Source of the DNA: Hyphomicrobiales bacterium
GTDB taxonomy: Bacteria; Pseudomonadota; Alphaproteobacteria; Rhizobiales; Rhizobiaceae
Reading direction: 5' to 3'
Assembly (NCBI GenBank): GCA_900472395.1
Contig: UCHV01000004.1
Location: 124,001 to 188,000, forward strand
Length of the DNA stretch: 64,000 bases
Part shown: one piece after another, positions 1 through 9,183 of the stretch
Numbering within the stretch: the stretch's first letter is position 1
How the letters are laid out: each line of letters starts with the position of its first letter
Translations under genes and position numbers: made by a program
Notes under the pieces: model-generated
The model's database searches: none
What the model was told of the DNA's origin: nothing
The model's input: only the letters and a program-made list of their open reading frames with translations

Positions 1-650
1 CCAAGGCCATCTTCGACGTGGAAATCCGTCGTCGTCGCACTGGCCGCGTCTTCTCGTTCAAGGACCTTACGCTGCCCATGCCGGGCCGCCACAATATTTC
101 CAACGCAACGGCTGCGATCGCTGTCGCCAACCGTCTGGGCATTTCCGAAGACGATATCCGCAAGGGCCTGGCTGCCTTTGGTGGCGTCAAGCGCCGCTTC
201 ACGCTGACCGGCACCTGGAACGATGTGTCGATCTTCGACGATTACGGCCACCATCCGGTCGAGATCAAGGCTGTGCTCAAGGCTGCGCGCGAAAGCTGCT
301 CGGGTCGCGTTATCGCCGTGCACCAGCCGCACCGTTATTCGCGTCTCAACAGCCTGTTCGAAGACTTCGTCACCTGCTTCAACGATGCCGACAGCATTAT
401 CCTCGCGCCGGTTTATGCGGCCGGTGAAGATCCGATCGAGGGCGCCGATTCCGAGACGCTCGCCTCGCGTATCCGCGCCGGCGGCCACCGCGACGCGCGC
501 TTCATGGCCTCGCCGGAGGCGCTGGCCGGAATCGTTGCCACCATTGCCAAGCCGGGCGATTTCGTGGTTCTTTTGGGGGCAGGTAACATCACGCACTGGG
601 CAGCAGCACTGCCCAAGGAATTGCAGGGCATTTCGGGGCATTCGCAATGA
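1..650 (+). CDS. murC: UDP-N-acetylmuramate--L-alanine ligase, C-terminal part (cut by window start)
   Basis: The reading frame is already open at base 3 and runs to the TGA at 648-650, so only about 215 C-terminal residues are present. MurC adds L-Ala to UDP-MurNAc using ATP, the first amino-acid step of the cytoplasmic peptidoglycan precursor pathway. The visible part contains the Mur-ligase end of the central domain ([16 protein letters not shown]) and the C-terminal domain ([14 protein letters not shown], then HQPHRYSRL), all typical of MurC. The stop overlaps the murB start in an ATGA, showing translational coupling. Identity is supported by both the motifs and the murC-murB order. The N-terminal ATP-binding loop lies outside the window. 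Confidence 0.96.
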   Translation, partial: KAIFDVEIRRRRTGRVFSFKDLTLPMPGRHNISNATAAIAVANRLGISEDDIRKGLAAFGGVKRRFTLTGTWNDVSIFDDYGHHPVEIKAVLKAARESCSGRVIAVHQPHRYSRLNSLFEDFVTCFNDADSIILAPVYAAGEDPIEGADSETLASRIRAGGHRDARFMASPEALAGIVATIAKPGDFVVLLGAGNITHWAAALPKELQGISGHSQ

Positions 651-1621
651 AACAGGTTAATGGGGAAAAGTTGCTGGCGTCGCTCGGTGAGGGCGTCAAG
701 GAAATCCGCGGACGGCTGACGCCGGATGCGCCGATGGACAAGGTGACCTGGTTCCAGGCCGGCGGTCTGGCGGAACTGATGTTCCAGCCGCACGACGTGG
801 ACGACCTTGCGACTTTCCTCAAGCTTCTGCCTGCAGAAGTGCCGCTGACCGTCGTCGGTGTCGGTTCCAACCTTTTGGTGCGCGATGGCGGCATTCCTGG
901 CGTCGTTCTGCGTCTGTCCGCCAAGGGTTTCGGTCAGGTCGAACTGGTCGGTGAAAACCGCATCAAGGCCGGTGCCATCTGCCCGGACAAGCATGTCGCC
1001 GCCATGGCGATGGACAACGGTATCGGCGGTTTTGCCTTCTATTACGGCATTCCCGGCTCGATCGGCGGGGCTTTGCGCATGAATGCCGGTGCAAACGGCA
1101 CCGAGACCAAGGATCGCGTTGTCGAAGTTCACGCCGTTGACCGTCAGGGCAACAAGCACGTGCTCTCCAATGCCGACATGGGCTATAGCTATCGCCATTC
1201 CTCGGCAGCCTCTGACCTGATCTTCACGCACGCCGTGTTCGAAGGTTATGCCGATGACCGCGCAAAGATCCGTGCGGAAATGGATGCCGTGCGCCAGCAC
1301 CGCGAAACGGTTCAGCCGGTCAAGGAAAAGACCGGTGGCTCGACCTTCAAGAACCCCGAAGGGCATTCTGCCTGGAAGGTGATCGACGAAGCCGGTTGCC
1401 GTGGCCTGATGAATGGCGGTGCGCAGATGTCGGCGCTGCATTGCAACTTCATGATCAATATCGGTCATGCGTCTGGTTACGATCTCGAATATCTCGGCGA
1501 GACGGTACGCCAGCGCGTGTTCGAAGACCATGGCATCAAGCTGGAATGGGAAATCAAGCGCCTTGGCATGTTCATGCCCGGCCGCGAAGTCCGCGCCTTC
1601 CAGGGCGTGACGACGGAGTGA
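647..1621 (+). CDS. murB: UDP-N-acetylenolpyruvoylglucosamine reductase MurB
   Basis: 324 aa. MurB reduces the enolpyruvyl group of UDP-GlcNAc-enolpyruvate with NADPH through bound FAD, giving UDP-MurNAc. FAD-binding motifs are visible: [16 protein letters not shown] near residues 68-83, and [18 protein letters not shown] near 130-147. The substrate-domain motif [10 protein letters not shown] follows near 230, and a conserved C-terminal Glu-containing segment (LEWEIKRLG) closes the protein. The length is normal for type II MurB. The ATG sits in the ATGA overlap with the murC stop, so start choice is firm. It is the second gene of the dcw cluster here and is followed by small membrane-protein genes rather than directly by ddl. 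Confidence 0.97.
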   Translation: MKQVNGEKLLASLGEGVKEIRGRLTPDAPMDKVTWFQAGGLAELMFQPHDVDDLATFLKLLPAEVPLTVVGVGSNLLVRDGGIPGVVLRLSAKGFGQVELVGENRIKAGAICPDKHVAAMAMDNGIGGFAFYYGIPGSIGGALRMNAGANGTETKDRVVEVHAVDRQGNKHVLSNADMGYSYRHSSAASDLIFTHAVFEGYADDRAKIRAEMDAVRQHRETVQPVKEKTGGSTFKNPEGHSAWKVIDEAGCRGLMNGGAQMSALHCNFMINIGHASGYDLEYLGETVRQRVFEDHGIKLEWEIKRLGMFMPGREVRAFQGVTTE

Positions 1622-1652
1622 TGGTCACGGTTGGTCCGTTCGGGAGGCGTCG

Positions 1653-1880
1653 ATGACGCTGGTACATAATGAACGGACCAAGCTGACGGCAAATTCCCTC
1701 GATCGTCTGTCTACCGCCTGTGCAGCGGCCGGTTTCATTGCACCTGCCGCGTCATTTGCCACATCCACGGGCACATTTCAGGTCACTTGGGGCACGGTCA
1801 TTTCGACCTCCGCTTGGCTTTCCGGCGCTTTGATATTACATTTGGGTGCCAGACACGTGTTGAGGAGACTGAAGTCATGA
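1653..1880 (+). CDS. Small membrane protein, 75 aa (first member of duplicated pair 1)
   Basis: Not recognised as a named family. The start is preceded by GGGAGG with 5-nt spacing. The protein has a short charged N-terminus, then LDRLSTACAAAGF, a hydrophobic stretch, and a second hydrophobic segment SAWLSGALILHLGARHVLRRLKS ending in basic residues; two membrane helices are likely. The gene at 2027-2281 is a clear paralogue: LDR-STA, G-loop, SGA-ILHL and a final LK are in matching places. The stop overlaps the next ATG (ATGA), so the downstream 41-aa protein is probably translationally coupled. It lies in the dcw cluster between murB and ddl; an envelope role is only inference. Confidence 0.7.
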   Translation: MTLVHNERTKLTANSLDRLSTACAAAGFIAPAASFATSTGTFQVTWGTVISTSAWLSGALILHLGARHVLRRLKS

Positions 1881-2002
1881 ATGCCCCGACTTTCTTCTTT
1901 CTCTATATTCTCCCCTTCGTCATCGCCGGTACGGCGTGGGCGGGCATTCTGCTGAGCGAATGGCTGGAACGCCGCAAGGTGCGGATCCGCGCCGACAAGT
2001 AG
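1877..2002 (+). CDS. Tiny single-TM protein, 41 aa (second member of pair 1)
   Basis: ATG at 1877 lies in the ATGA overlap with the preceding 75-aa gene. A ribosome-binding site (GAGGAG) is built into the last codons of that gene. The product begins MNAPTFFFLYILPFVIAGTA, a single hydrophobic helix, and ends in a basic tail (EWLERRKVRIRADK), which predicts an N-out/C-in inner-membrane microprotein. The same arrangement of two-TM protein plus overlapping one-TM microprotein is repeated immediately downstream (2027-2281 and 2278-2382), which supports this short frame being real. Function unknown. Confidence 0.6.
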   Translation: MNAPTFFFLYILPFVIAGTAWAGILLSEWLERRKVRIRADK

Positions 2003-2026
2003 CGAAACCTGTCGGCGGGGTTATCG

Positions 2027-2281
2027 ATGTCGGATGCCGGTTTGGATGACAGGGAAGATCGGCGGCGTGTGCTTGTTGGTAATGAAAGGCGCAAGCTTCT
2101 CGCTGCCGGCTTGGACCGCGTTTCGACAGCCTTCATTGTCGTTGGTGTGCTTGGACAGGCTTTGTCCCTTAATCCGTCGTCGGCCAGTGTCGCCGCTGCA
2201 ATCGTCATGGCGGGTTGGATTTCCGGCGCAATTATATTACATCTGATAGCACAGCGCGTCCTTGGAGGACTGAAGGTATGA
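2027..2281 (+). CDS. Small membrane protein, 84 aa (paralogue of 1653-1880; pair 2)
   Basis: 84 aa, with a charged N-terminus (DDREDRRRVLVGNERRKLL) followed by LDRVSTAFIVVGVLGQALSL and a second hydrophobic segment AGWISGAIILHLIAQRVLGGLKV. It aligns along its whole membrane part with the 75-aa protein encoded 146 bases upstream, so the two arose by tandem duplication. A GGGG tract lies upstream of the ATG. The stop overlaps the next start (ATGA), as in the first pair. No family name is recognised. It may act together with the microprotein encoded next. Confidence 0.7.
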   Translation: MSDAGLDDREDRRRVLVGNERRKLLAAGLDRVSTAFIVVGVLGQALSLNPSSASVAAAIVMAGWISGAIILHLIAQRVLGGLKV

Positions 2282-2382
2282 CCTCGCAGGAATTTTTTTG
2301 GTACGTATTCCCATGGGTTGTCACATTCGGCGGCGGTGCGTGGCTGGTTTACGATCATTACAAAAACCCCCATCACCGTTGA
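2278..2382 (+). CDS. Tiny single-TM protein, 34 aa (second member of pair 2)
   Basis: ATG at 2278 in the ATGA overlap with the 84-aa gene, with GGAGG about 8 bases upstream inside that gene. The translation starts MTSQEFFWYVFPWVVTFGGG, one aromatic-rich hydrophobic helix, and ends in a His/basic tail (HYKNPHHR). It matches the position and design of the 41-aa gene at 1877-2002 but shares little sequence with it. A strong hairpin terminator follows about 20 bases after the stop, ending this transcription unit before the reverse-strand transporter. Function unknown. Confidence 0.55.
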   Translation: MTSQEFFWYVFPWVVTFGGGAWLVYDHYKNPHHR

Positions 2383-2402
2383 CCAATTCACCAACTACAA
2401 AA

Positions 2403-2436
2403 AAAAGCCCGCGAAACCATCGGTCTCGCGGGCTTT
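2403..2436. terminator. Bidirectional Rho-independent terminator
   Basis: An inverted repeat with arms AAAAGCCCGCGA and TCGCGGGCTTTT, with A and T runs on the two sides, lies between the small membrane genes (+) and the MHS transporter (-). It can end transcription from both directions. Confidence 0.85.
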
Positions 2437-2459
2437 TCTATTCGCACATGCTGTCCGGA

Positions 2460-3785
2460 TCAGACTTCGTCCTTGCCCGACAGGAAGATGCAGACGAGCG
2501 TCACCACGGCGGCAAAGCCGAGGTAATAACCGACATAGGTCATGCCGTAGTTTGCCTGCAGGTAGGTAGCGATATAGGGCGCCAGCGAGGCGCCGAAGAT
2601 GCCGGCGAAGTTGAAGGTGATCGACGAACCCGTGTAACGGACCGCGGTCGGGAACGGAGCAGCAAGCGCTGTGCCGATCAGGCCGTAGGTCATGCCCATC
2701 AGCACCATGGCTATGGTGACGAACAGGAAGATCATGTTCGGGCCGCTGGTCATCAGAACAGGCAGGATGAACGAGAACAGGCCGATCAGTACCGAGGTGA
2801 GGATCAACATCTCGCGGCGGCCGTAGCGGTCGCCAAGCTTGCCGATGACCGGGATGGCGAGGCCGAACACGACAGAGCCGAGCAGCTGTACTTCCAGAGC
2901 CTCAAGGAACGGCATGCCGATGACCTTGACGTTGTAGGAGAGCAGGTAAGCCGAGCCGATGTAGAACAGCACGAAGGTGGCGAGCGCGACGAATGTGCCG
3001 AGTACAAGGCTGCGCTTGTGCTTGCGGAAAAGTTCGGCAACCGGAACCTCGACGCGCTCATGGCTGTCGATTGCCTTCTGGAAGGCCGGGGTTTCGGTGA
3101 TCGACAGACGCACCCACAGGCCGACGGCAACCAGGATCAGCGAGGCGACGAACGGGATACGCCAGCCCCAGCTCAGCAGCGTTTCCTGCGACATGAAATG
3201 CAGGAGGATCCAGAACACGCCGGAGGACAGGAACAAGCCGAGCGGTGCGCCCAGCTGCGGGAACATGCCGTACCAGGTCTTTTTGCCCGGAGGTGCGTTT
3301 TCGGTAGCCAGCAGAACCGCGCCGCCCCATTCGCCGCCGAGGCCAAAACCCTGGCCGAAACGGCAAAGCGCCAGCAGCAACGGAGCGATCACGCCCATGC
3401 CAGGGATGATGTTGTTCATCTGCTCATAAGTCGGCAGGAGGCCTATCACGACCGTGGAAATGCCCATGGTCAAAAGCGCCGCGACAAGGGTCGTCTTGCG
3501 GCCGATGCGGTCGCCGTAGTGGCCGAACACGATGGCGCCAAGCGGGCGCGCGAAGAAGGCGATCGAGAACGTGGCGAACGACGCGAGAAGCGCGCTTGTC
3601 GGATCAGAGCCCGGGAAGAACAGCGCCGGGAAGACCAGAACGGCTGCGGTAGCGTAAACGTAGAAATCGAAGAATTCGATCGTCGTGCCGACCACGCTGG
3701 CCGTCAGGACTTGTGCAGGAGAGTTCGATGCAACAGGTTCCAGCGGCTCAACGGTCGACGACACGGGGTTATCCATCTGTGTCAT
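2460..3785 (-). CDS. MFS transporter, metabolite:H+ symporter (MHS) family, YhjE-like
   Basis: About 441 aa from the chosen start, with 12 predicted membrane helices. MHS signatures: GTTIEFFDFYVYATAAVLVFP at the first helix, FFARPLGAIVFGHYGDRIGRK in loop 2-3, and FGQGFGLGGEWGGAVLLATENAP in helices 4-5, all very close to E. coli YhjE and the ProP/KgtP/ShiA group. Substrate cannot be read from sequence; this family carries organic acids, osmolytes or shikimate. The frame is open to 3842, but YhjE-like N-termini favour the ATG at 3785 or 3776. A perfect hairpin containing AAGGAGG lies just upstream of these starts (3811-3828). It sits on the reverse strand inside the dcw cluster, an insertion relative to a plain murB-ddl order. 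Confidence 0.88.
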   Translation of the reverse strand: MTQMDNPVSSTVEPLEPVASNSPAQVLTASVVGTTIEFFDFYVYATAAVLVFPALFFPGSDPTSALLASFATFSIAFFARPLGAIVFGHYGDRIGRKTTLVAALLTMGISTVVIGLLPTYEQMNNIIPGMGVIAPLLLALCRFGQGFGLGGEWGGAVLLATENAPPGKKTWYGMFPQLGAPLGLFLSSGVFWILLHFMSQETLLSWGWRIPFVASLILVAVGLWVRLSITETPAFQKAIDSHERVEVPVAELFRKHKRSLVLGTFVALATFVLFYIGSAYLLSYNVKVIGMPFLEALEVQLLGSVVFGLAIPVIGKLGDRYGRREMLILTSVLIGLFSFILPVLMTSGPNMIFLFVTIAMVLMGMTYGLIGTALAAPFPTAVRYTGSSITFNFAGIFGASLAPYIATYLQANYGMTYVGYYLGFAAVVTLVCIFLSGKDEV

Positions 3786-3810
3786 CTGAGTATCCGTGAG
3801 TGTTGTGCGG

Positions 3811-3828
3811 CCTCCTTTGTTAAGGAGG
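3811..3828 (-). promoter_or_regulatory. Hairpin containing a perfect Shine-Dalgarno-like AAGGAGG upstream of the MHS transporter
   Basis: On the reverse strand the sequence is CCTCCTT-AACA-AAGGAGG, a 7-bp perfect stem with a 4-base loop. The AAGGAGG arm ends 25 bases before the ATG at 3785, too far to act as its ordinary ribosome-binding site. No ATG, GTG or TTG lies at a normal distance. It may be a regulatory RNA hairpin or a protein operator. Confidence 0.4.
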
Positions 3829-3959
3829 AGTGGTCGGGCCATAGCGTAATTTTAAATCGAATAAAATGCCTTGGCGGCAATAAAGCGCAAAAATTCGGGG
3901 CGTGAGCGAAAGCTATGATGCTTTTTCCGTCGCGGCTCGTGTGGCGCGGATGGGCTCCA

Positions 3960-4025
3960 TTAACGGCTTTGAGGGTCATCGGTTAACGAAAGTAAACGTT
4001 TTGTTAACCTTAATGGCGCTTAACT
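3960..4025 (+). promoter_or_regulatory. Cluster of TTAAC half-sites upstream of ddl-ftsQAZ (possible CtrA-type control region)
   Basis: Four TTAAC elements (3960, 3983, 4004, 4020) and one further TTAA (4010) occur within 66 bases of the 330-base gap before ddl. CtrA of alphaproteobacteria binds TTAA-type half-sites and controls division genes in Caulobacter. No pair here has the exact TTAA-N7-TTAA spacing (the closest is N6), so this is a suggestion only. The rest of the gap 3786-4115 shows no convincing gene. Confidence 0.25.
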
Positions 4026-4115
4026 GGATTCTGTCGAAAACGGTTGGAATCGTGCCGCGAAAGTTTCGCGCAAGCGTGGGTCTTCAACCTTAAATGATTT
4101 CCTCGGGAGTGGTTT

Positions 4116-5042
4116 ATGAGTGGCAAGCATGTGGCTGTTTTGATGGGAGGTTTTTCCTCCGAGCGGCCTGTCAGCCTGTCTTCCGGCAATGCCTGTGCCG
4201 ACGCTCTCGAAGGTGAGGGCTACAAGGTTACGCGTGTCGATGTGGGGCGTGACATCGCAGCCGTGCTTGCCGAACTGCGCCCTGATGTCTGCTTTAACGC
4301 TTTGCACGGTCCTTACGGCGAAGACGGTACGATCCAGGGCATTCTCGAGTATTTGGAGATTCCCTATACGCATTCCGGCGTGCTTGCCTCTGCGCTTGCC
4401 ATGGACAAGCAGCAGGCCAAACATGTTGCAAAGGCTGCTGGCATCCCGGTTGCCGAGGCGAAGGTCATGGACCGGTTCGATTTCGGCAACAAGCACCCCA
4501 TCAAGCCGCCTTACGTGGTCAAGCCTGTGCGCGAGGGGTCTTCCTTCGGTGTTGTCATCGTTAAAGAAAACCAGGCGCACCCACCGCAGGTTATCGGCTC
4601 GTCCGAATGGCGCTATGGCGATGAAGTCATGGTCGAGCGTTATGTCTATGGGCGTGAGCTGACCTGCGGCGTCATGGGAAATGTGGCTCTCGGTGTCACG
4701 GAAGTGGTGCCCAACGGCGACACCTTCTACGACTATGACGCCAAGTATGCCGCAGGCGGCTCTACGCATGTCATTCCGGCACAAATTTCACCGAATATTT
4801 ACCAAAAGATTCAATCATTGGCACTTAAGGCGCACCTGGCGATGGGTTGCCGTGGCGTGAGTCGGTCGGACTTTCGTTACGATGATCGTTTCTCCGAAAA
4901 CGGTGAGGTTATCTGGCTGGAAATCAACACTCAGCCCGGCATGACCCCGACTTCGCTGGTGCCCGAAATGGCCGGTCATGCCGGTCACTCCTTTGGTGAT
5001 CTCGTCCGTTGGGTGGTGGAGGACGCTTCTTGTTCGCGATGA
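4116..5042 (+). CDS. ddl: D-alanine--D-alanine ligase
   Basis: 308 aa, normal for DdlB. It joins two D-Ala using ATP to supply the D-Ala-D-Ala end of the peptidoglycan stem peptide. Motifs in order: [17 protein letters not shown] near the N-terminus, [17 protein letters not shown] with the [11 protein letters not shown] switch (~70-105), the ATP-grasp segments [13 protein letters not shown] (~138) and [19 protein letters not shown] (~272) with the Mg-binding E-x-N. The ATG at 4116 follows a GGGAG site. It starts the forward-strand division operon ddl-ftsQ-ftsA-ftsZ. Its stop overlaps the ftsQ coding region, indicating coupling. Confidence 0.96.
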   Translation: MSGKHVAVLMGGFSSERPVSLSSGNACADALEGEGYKVTRVDVGRDIAAVLAELRPDVCFNALHGPYGEDGTIQGILEYLEIPYTHSGVLASALAMDKQQAKHVAKAAGIPVAEAKVMDRFDFGNKHPIKPPYVVKPVREGSSFGVVIVKENQAHPPQVIGSSEWRYGDEVMVERYVYGRELTCGVMGNVALGVTEVVPNGDTFYDYDAKYAAGGSTHVIPAQISPNIYQKIQSLALKAHLAMGCRGVSRSDFRYDDRFSENGEVIWLEINTQPGMTPTSLVPEMAGHAGHSFGDLVRWVVEDASCSR

Positions 5043-5956
5043 ACGGCAAAAGGGCAGGTGGGCCGCGCAATCCTTACGAGGATGGGCCTGTTGCTGACGA
5101 ACGCATGGTGCTGCCGCGCCCGCTGCGTCGCGTCGTGCGCTTTTGCGTCAGTCTTGCGACCGGTCGCATCAATATTCCAAATCATGCCGGAACGGTTGCG
5201 ACCTTTGGCATGTTTGCAGCGGTCGGGCTCTATGGCATGTCGGTCGGCGGTCATACGCAGACCGTTGCGCAGGCTACCACTGCTGCTGCCGGTTTCGCCA
5301 TCGAAGACGTTCGCGTATCAGGCAATAGCCAGACCTCGGAAATCGATATTCTTCAGTTGCTCGGTCTCGACGGCACCACTTCGCTGGTGGCTCTCGATAT
5401 CGAATCGGCACGTCGCCAGCTTTCGGAGCTTCCCTGGGTCGCTTATGCCGAAGTCCGCAAAGTCTATCCGCGCACGATCGAGGTCATGCTCAAGGAGCGC
5501 GAGGCATTCGGTATCTGGCAGCACGGCAGCGAGTTGTCGCTGATCGAAAAGGACGGCGCGGTCATTGCTCCGCTGCGCGACAACAAGTTTGCGTCTCTTC
5601 CGCTGTTTGTCGGGCGTGATGCCGAAAAGGCCGCAGCCGGCTTCGAAGAGGAAATGGCCGAGTGGCCGGAGCTCAAGCTGCGTGTGCGCGCTTTCGTCCG
5701 CGTCGCCGGTCGCCGCTGGGATCTGCATCTCGACAACGGCATCGTTATCAAGCTGCCGGAAGAGAATGTCGGTGACGCTTTGAAGCGCCTCGCCAAGTTC
5801 GAAACGAATCAGAAATTGCTGGAGCGCGACATCGCCGCTGTCGATCTGCGCCTTCAGGACCGTACCACAGTTCAGCTGACGGCAGATGCCGCCGAGCGCC
5901 GCCAGCAGGCGGTTGCAGCGCGCGCCAAGGCATTGAAGAAAGCAGGGGAAACGTGA
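5030..5956 (+). CDS. ftsQ: Cell division protein FtsQ
   Basis: Bitopic inner-membrane divisome protein that links early and late division proteins (FtsB/FtsL). A short basic cytoplasmic N-terminus is followed by one membrane helix ([19 protein letters not shown]) and a periplasmic POTRA domain ([25 protein letters not shown], then [30 protein letters not shown]), then the beta domain. I chose TTG at 5030 (about 308 aa) because GGAGG lies 7 bases upstream and rhizobial FtsQ often begins with Phe-Ala after the start. ATG at 5039, in an ATGA overlap with the ddl stop, is the alternative. The C-terminus is basic and Ala-rich. The stop overlaps the ftsA GTG. Confidence 0.93.
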   Translation: MFAMNGKRAGGPRNPYEDGPVADERMVLPRPLRRVVRFCVSLATGRINIPNHAGTVATFGMFAAVGLYGMSVGGHTQTVAQATTAAAGFAIEDVRVSGNSQTSEIDILQLLGLDGTTSLVALDIESARRQLSELPWVAYAEVRKVYPRTIEVMLKEREAFGIWQHGSELSLIEKDGAVIAPLRDNKFASLPLFVGRDAEKAAAGFEEEMAEWPELKLRVRAFVRVAGRRWDLHLDNGIVIKLPEENVGDALKRLAKFETNQKLLERDIAAVDLRLQDRTTVQLTADAAERRQQAVAARAKALKKAGET

Positions 5957-7284
5957 GCCTGTTCGGATCATCCAATCTCGGTCTGCCGCGTTTGAAGCCT
6001 TTGTCTTCCAAGCGCAGCCATGTCGTTTCTGTCCTGGACATCGGGTCGAGCAAGGTCGTGTGCATGATCGGCCGGCTGACGCCGCGTCAGGAAAGCGAAG
6101 TCCTGCCGGGCCGCACCCATCATGTTGAAATCATCGGCATCGGCCATCAGCGCTCGCGCGGCGTCAAGTCCGGTGTCATCGCCGACCTCGATGCGGCCGA
6201 AAGCGTTGTGCGCCTGGCCGTCGATGCAGCCGAACGTATGGCCGGCCTGACCATCGACAGCCTTATCGTCAATGTTTCCGCCGGACGTCTGGCAAGCGAC
6301 GTCTATACCGCCACGATCGATCTCGGCGGGCAGGAGGTTGCATCCGGTGACCTGCGCAAGGTCATGATCAATGCCAGCCAGCTGTCGCAGCGCCAGGATC
6401 GCGTCATCCTGCATTCGCTGCCGACCGGCTACTCGTTGGATGGCGAACGCGGTATCCGCGATCCGCTTTCCATGTACGGCGATACGCTCGGCGTCGACAT
6501 GCACGTTGTTACAGCTGAGCGCGCTGCGATCCGCAATCTCGAACTCTGCGTCAATCGCGCCCACCTGTCGGTCGAAGGCATTGTTGCCACGCCTTATGCC
6601 AGCGGTCTTGCTGCTCTCGTCGACGATGAGGTTGAGCTTGGCTGTGCGGCCATCGATATGGGCGGCGGCACTACGACGATTTCCGTGTTCTGCGAAGGCA
6701 AGCTGGTACACACCGATGCCATCGGCCTTGGTGGCCATCACATCACTACCGACCTCGCGCGCGGTCTTTCCACCCGGATCGAAGATGCCGAGCGCATGAA
6801 GGTCGTTCACGGCTCCGCCATCTCCACGGGCGCTGACGAACGCGATCTGATCTCGGTCGCGCCAATCGGTGAGGACGACCGTGACCAGGCAACCCAGATC
6901 CCCAAGGCTCTGGTCACCCGTATCGTTCGCGCTCGTCTCGAAGAGACGCTCGAACTGATCCGTGATCGCATACAAAAATCGGGCTTCAGCCCGATTGTCG
7001 GGAAGCGAGTCGTTTTGACGGGTGGCGCCAGCCAGCTCACCGGTTTGTCAGAAACTGCACGCCGAATCCTTGCCCGAAACGTCCGAATCGGGCGTCCTAT
7101 GGGTCTGTCGGGCCTTCCGACCGCAGCAAAGGGACCGGCCTTCTCCACGGCGGCCGGGCTGATGATCTACCCGCAGGTCGCCGGTCTGGAGACGCATGCG
7201 GCAAATGGCGGTTTCGCGTCGGCACTGGTGAGCGGCAATGGCCGACTGGCGCGAATGGGGCAGTGGTTGAAGGAAAGTTTCTGA
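5953..7284 (+). CDS. ftsA: Cell division protein FtsA (actin-like)
   Basis: 443 aa. FtsA is an actin-family ATPase that tethers FtsZ filaments to the membrane and recruits the late divisome. It shows the phosphate-1 motif [16 protein letters not shown] (~27-42), the 1C domain with [12 protein letters not shown], the phosphate-2 motif [15 protein letters not shown] (~232-246), the adenosine motif [12 protein letters not shown] (~346-357) and a C-terminal amphipathic end ([15 protein letters not shown]) that fits membrane targeting. The start is GTG at 5953, overlapping the ftsQ stop by GTGA. An 88-base gap separates it from ftsZ. Confidence 0.96.
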   Translation: MSLFGSSNLGLPRLKPLSSKRSHVVSVLDIGSSKVVCMIGRLTPRQESEVLPGRTHHVEIIGIGHQRSRGVKSGVIADLDAAESVVRLAVDAAERMAGLTIDSLIVNVSAGRLASDVYTATIDLGGQEVASGDLRKVMINASQLSQRQDRVILHSLPTGYSLDGERGIRDPLSMYGDTLGVDMHVVTAERAAIRNLELCVNRAHLSVEGIVATPYASGLAALVDDEVELGCAAIDMGGGTTTISVFCEGKLVHTDAIGLGGHHITTDLARGLSTRIEDAERMKVVHGSAISTGADERDLISVAPIGEDDRDQATQIPKALVTRIVRARLEETLELIRDRIQKSGFSPIVGKRVVLTGGASQLTGLSETARRILARNVRIGRPMGLSGLPTAAKGPAFSTAAGLMIYPQVAGLETHAANGGFASALVSGNGRLARMGQWLKESF

Positions 7285-7372
7285 CACACCGGTTTCGCAC
7301 CAGCGTGTCGAGGTAATCAGGAATAAACGGCGGCGTGGCGACGCTGCCCAAGGATTAAGAAGGAACGGTTAC

Positions 7373-9160
7373 ATGACCATCAATCTGAACAAGCCGGACA
7401 TCACCGAGCTGAAGCCTCGGATCACCGTGTTTGGCGTCGGCGGCGGCGGCGGCAACGCCGTCAACAACATGATCACTGCGGGTCTCGAAGGCGTCGATTT
7501 CGTCGTTGCCAACACCGACGCCCAGGCACTGACCATGACTAAGGCCGAACGCATCATCCAGATGGGCGTGCAGGTGACGGAAGGTCTCGGTGCGGGTTCG
7601 CAGCCGGAAGTCGGTCGCGCTGCCGCTGAAGAGTGCCTCGACGAGATTCTCGATCATCTCCAGAACACCCACATGTGCTTCGTCACCGCCGGCATGGGCG
7701 GCGGCACAGGCACGGGTGCTGCTCCCGTCGTGGCGCAGGCAGCCCGCAACAAGGGCATCCTGACCGTCGGCGTCGTCACCAAGCCGTTCCACTTCGAAGG
7801 CGCGCGTCGTATGCGTCTGGCCGAACAGGGCATCGAGGAACTGCAGAAGTCGGTCGACACGCTGATCGTCATTCCGAACCAGAACCTGTTCCGCATTGCC
7901 AACGACAAGACGACCTTTGCCGACGCATTCGCGATGGCCGACCAGGTTCTCTATTCGGGTGTTGCCTGCATCACCGACCTGATGGTCAAGGAAGGCCTCA
8001 TCAACCTCGACTTCGCCGATGTTCGCTCGGTGATGCGCGAGATGGGCCGCGCCATGATGGGTACCGGTGAAGCTTCCGGTTCGGGCCGCGCCATGCAGGC
8101 CGCCGAAGCCGCGATTGCCAACCCGCTGCTCGACGAAACCTCGATGAAGGGCGCACAGGGCCTGCTGATCTCCATCACCGGTGGTCGCGACCTTACCCTG
8201 TTCGAAGTCGACGAAGCCGCAACCCGCATCCGCGAGGAAGTCGATCCAGACGCCAACATCATTCTCGGCGCCACCTTCGACGAAGCACTCGAAGGCATCA
8301 TCCGCGTCTCCGTCGTTGCTACCGGCATCGATCGCGGCATGGGCGAAGTCGATCTGCGTGCTGCTGAAATGCGCGCGGCCCAGAAGCCGATTATCCGTCC
8401 TTCCGCGGCCGTTGCTCCGGCTCCGGCCGCAGTGCAGCCTGTCATCCAGCAGGCACCCCGCGCGATCGCCCCGGCACCCGTTGATCCGATTGCCGAGACC
8501 ATCCGTCACGCCGAAGCCGAAATGGAACGCGAACTGGCAATCGCTGCTGCACCCGCTCCGGTCGCGCCTGCTCCGGCACCTGTTGCCCAGGCAGAAGAGT
8601 TCCGCCCGCAGAGCCGCATCTTTGCAGCGGCACCGGTTGAGGCTCCGCGCGCTGCTGCTCCGGCACCGTCTTACGCCGCAGCTCCGCAGCCGACCTACGC
8701 TGCTCCGCAGCATCAGGCACCGGTCGCTCCGCAGCCGGCTCCTGCTCCTCGCATGATGCAGCAGGAAGCGCCGGTCATGGCCCAGCCTGTGATCCGCGAA
8801 ACGGTCGAGCAGGTCCGCATGCCCCGCGTGGAAGATTTTCCGCCGGTCGTGAAGGCCGAGATGGATCATCGCACTCACCAGGCGCAGCCGGCCCACGAAG
8901 AGCGTGGACCGATGGGGCTCCTGAAGCGCATCACCAACTCGCTTGGTCGTCGAGACGAAGAAGAGCAGGGTTCGGGCGAAATGATGCAGGCTCCTGCCGC
9001 ATCGTCGCAGCAGCGTCGCCCGCTGTCGCCGGAAGCCAGCCTTTACGCACCACGCCGCGGCAATCTCGATGACCAGGGCCGCAGCACCCCGCGTGCAGGT
9101 TCGCATCACGAAGACGACCAGCTTGAAATCCCGGCATTCCTGCGCCGCCAGTCGACCTGA
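7373..9160 (+). CDS. ftsZ: Cell division protein FtsZ (tubulin-like), long-linker form
   Basis: 595 aa, much longer than the ~380 aa of E. coli FtsZ. GTP-dependent polymer forming the Z ring. The GTPase core (about 1-325) has [13 protein letters not shown] (~22-34), the tubulin signature [13 protein letters not shown] (~108-120) and [22 protein letters not shown]. It is followed by a ~240-residue Ala/Pro/Gln-rich disordered linker and the conserved tail [12 protein letters not shown], which binds FtsA and other partners. Long linkers of this type are normal in Rhizobiales. The ribosome-binding site AGGA is well placed. A strong terminator follows, ending the operon. Confidence 0.97.
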   Translation: MTINLNKPDITELKPRITVFGVGGGGGNAVNNMITAGLEGVDFVVANTDAQALTMTKAERIIQMGVQVTEGLGAGSQPEVGRAAAEECLDEILDHLQNTHMCFVTAGMGGGTGTGAAPVVAQAARNKGILTVGVVTKPFHFEGARRMRLAEQGIEELQKSVDTLIVIPNQNLFRIANDKTTFADAFAMADQVLYSGVACITDLMVKEGLINLDFADVRSVMREMGRAMMGTGEASGSGRAMQAAEAAIANPLLDETSMKGAQGLLISITGGRDLTLFEVDEAATRIREEVDPDANIILGATFDEALEGIIRVSVVATGIDRGMGEVDLRAAEMRAAQKPIIRPSAAVAPAPAAVQPVIQQAPRAIAPAPVDPIAETIRHAEAEMERELAIAAAPAPVAPAPAPVAQAEEFRPQSRIFAAAPVEAPRAAAPAPSYAAAPQPTYAAPQHQAPVAPQPAPAPRMMQQEAPVMAQPVIRETVEQVRMPRVEDFPPVVKAEMDHRTHQAQPAHEERGPMGLLKRITNSLGRRDEEEQGSGEMMQAPAASSQQRRPLSPEASLYAPRRGNLDDQGRSTPRAGSHHEDDQLEIPAFLRRQST

Positions 9161-9183
9161 CAGGCGCAGAAATACACATCATG

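Noticed and set aside
2298-3905. 535-aa forward frame opposite the MHS transporter
   Set aside because: The reverse strand encodes a clear MHS transporter with family motifs; the forward translation is a charged low-complexity sequence.
3960-4025. Exact CtrA box (TTAA-N7-TTAA)
   Set aside because: Measured distances between the TTAA elements are 23, 21, 6 and 10 bases start to start; none gives N7. Only the half-site cluster is reported.
3902-4093. 63-aa forward frame upstream of ddl
   Set aside because: It starts with GTG without a ribosome-binding site and overlaps the TTAAC-rich control region; composition is not convincing.
7355-9109. 584-aa reverse open frame opposite ftsZ
   Set aside because: FtsZ is certain on the forward strand. 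The antisense translation is His/Arg-rich and matches no fold.
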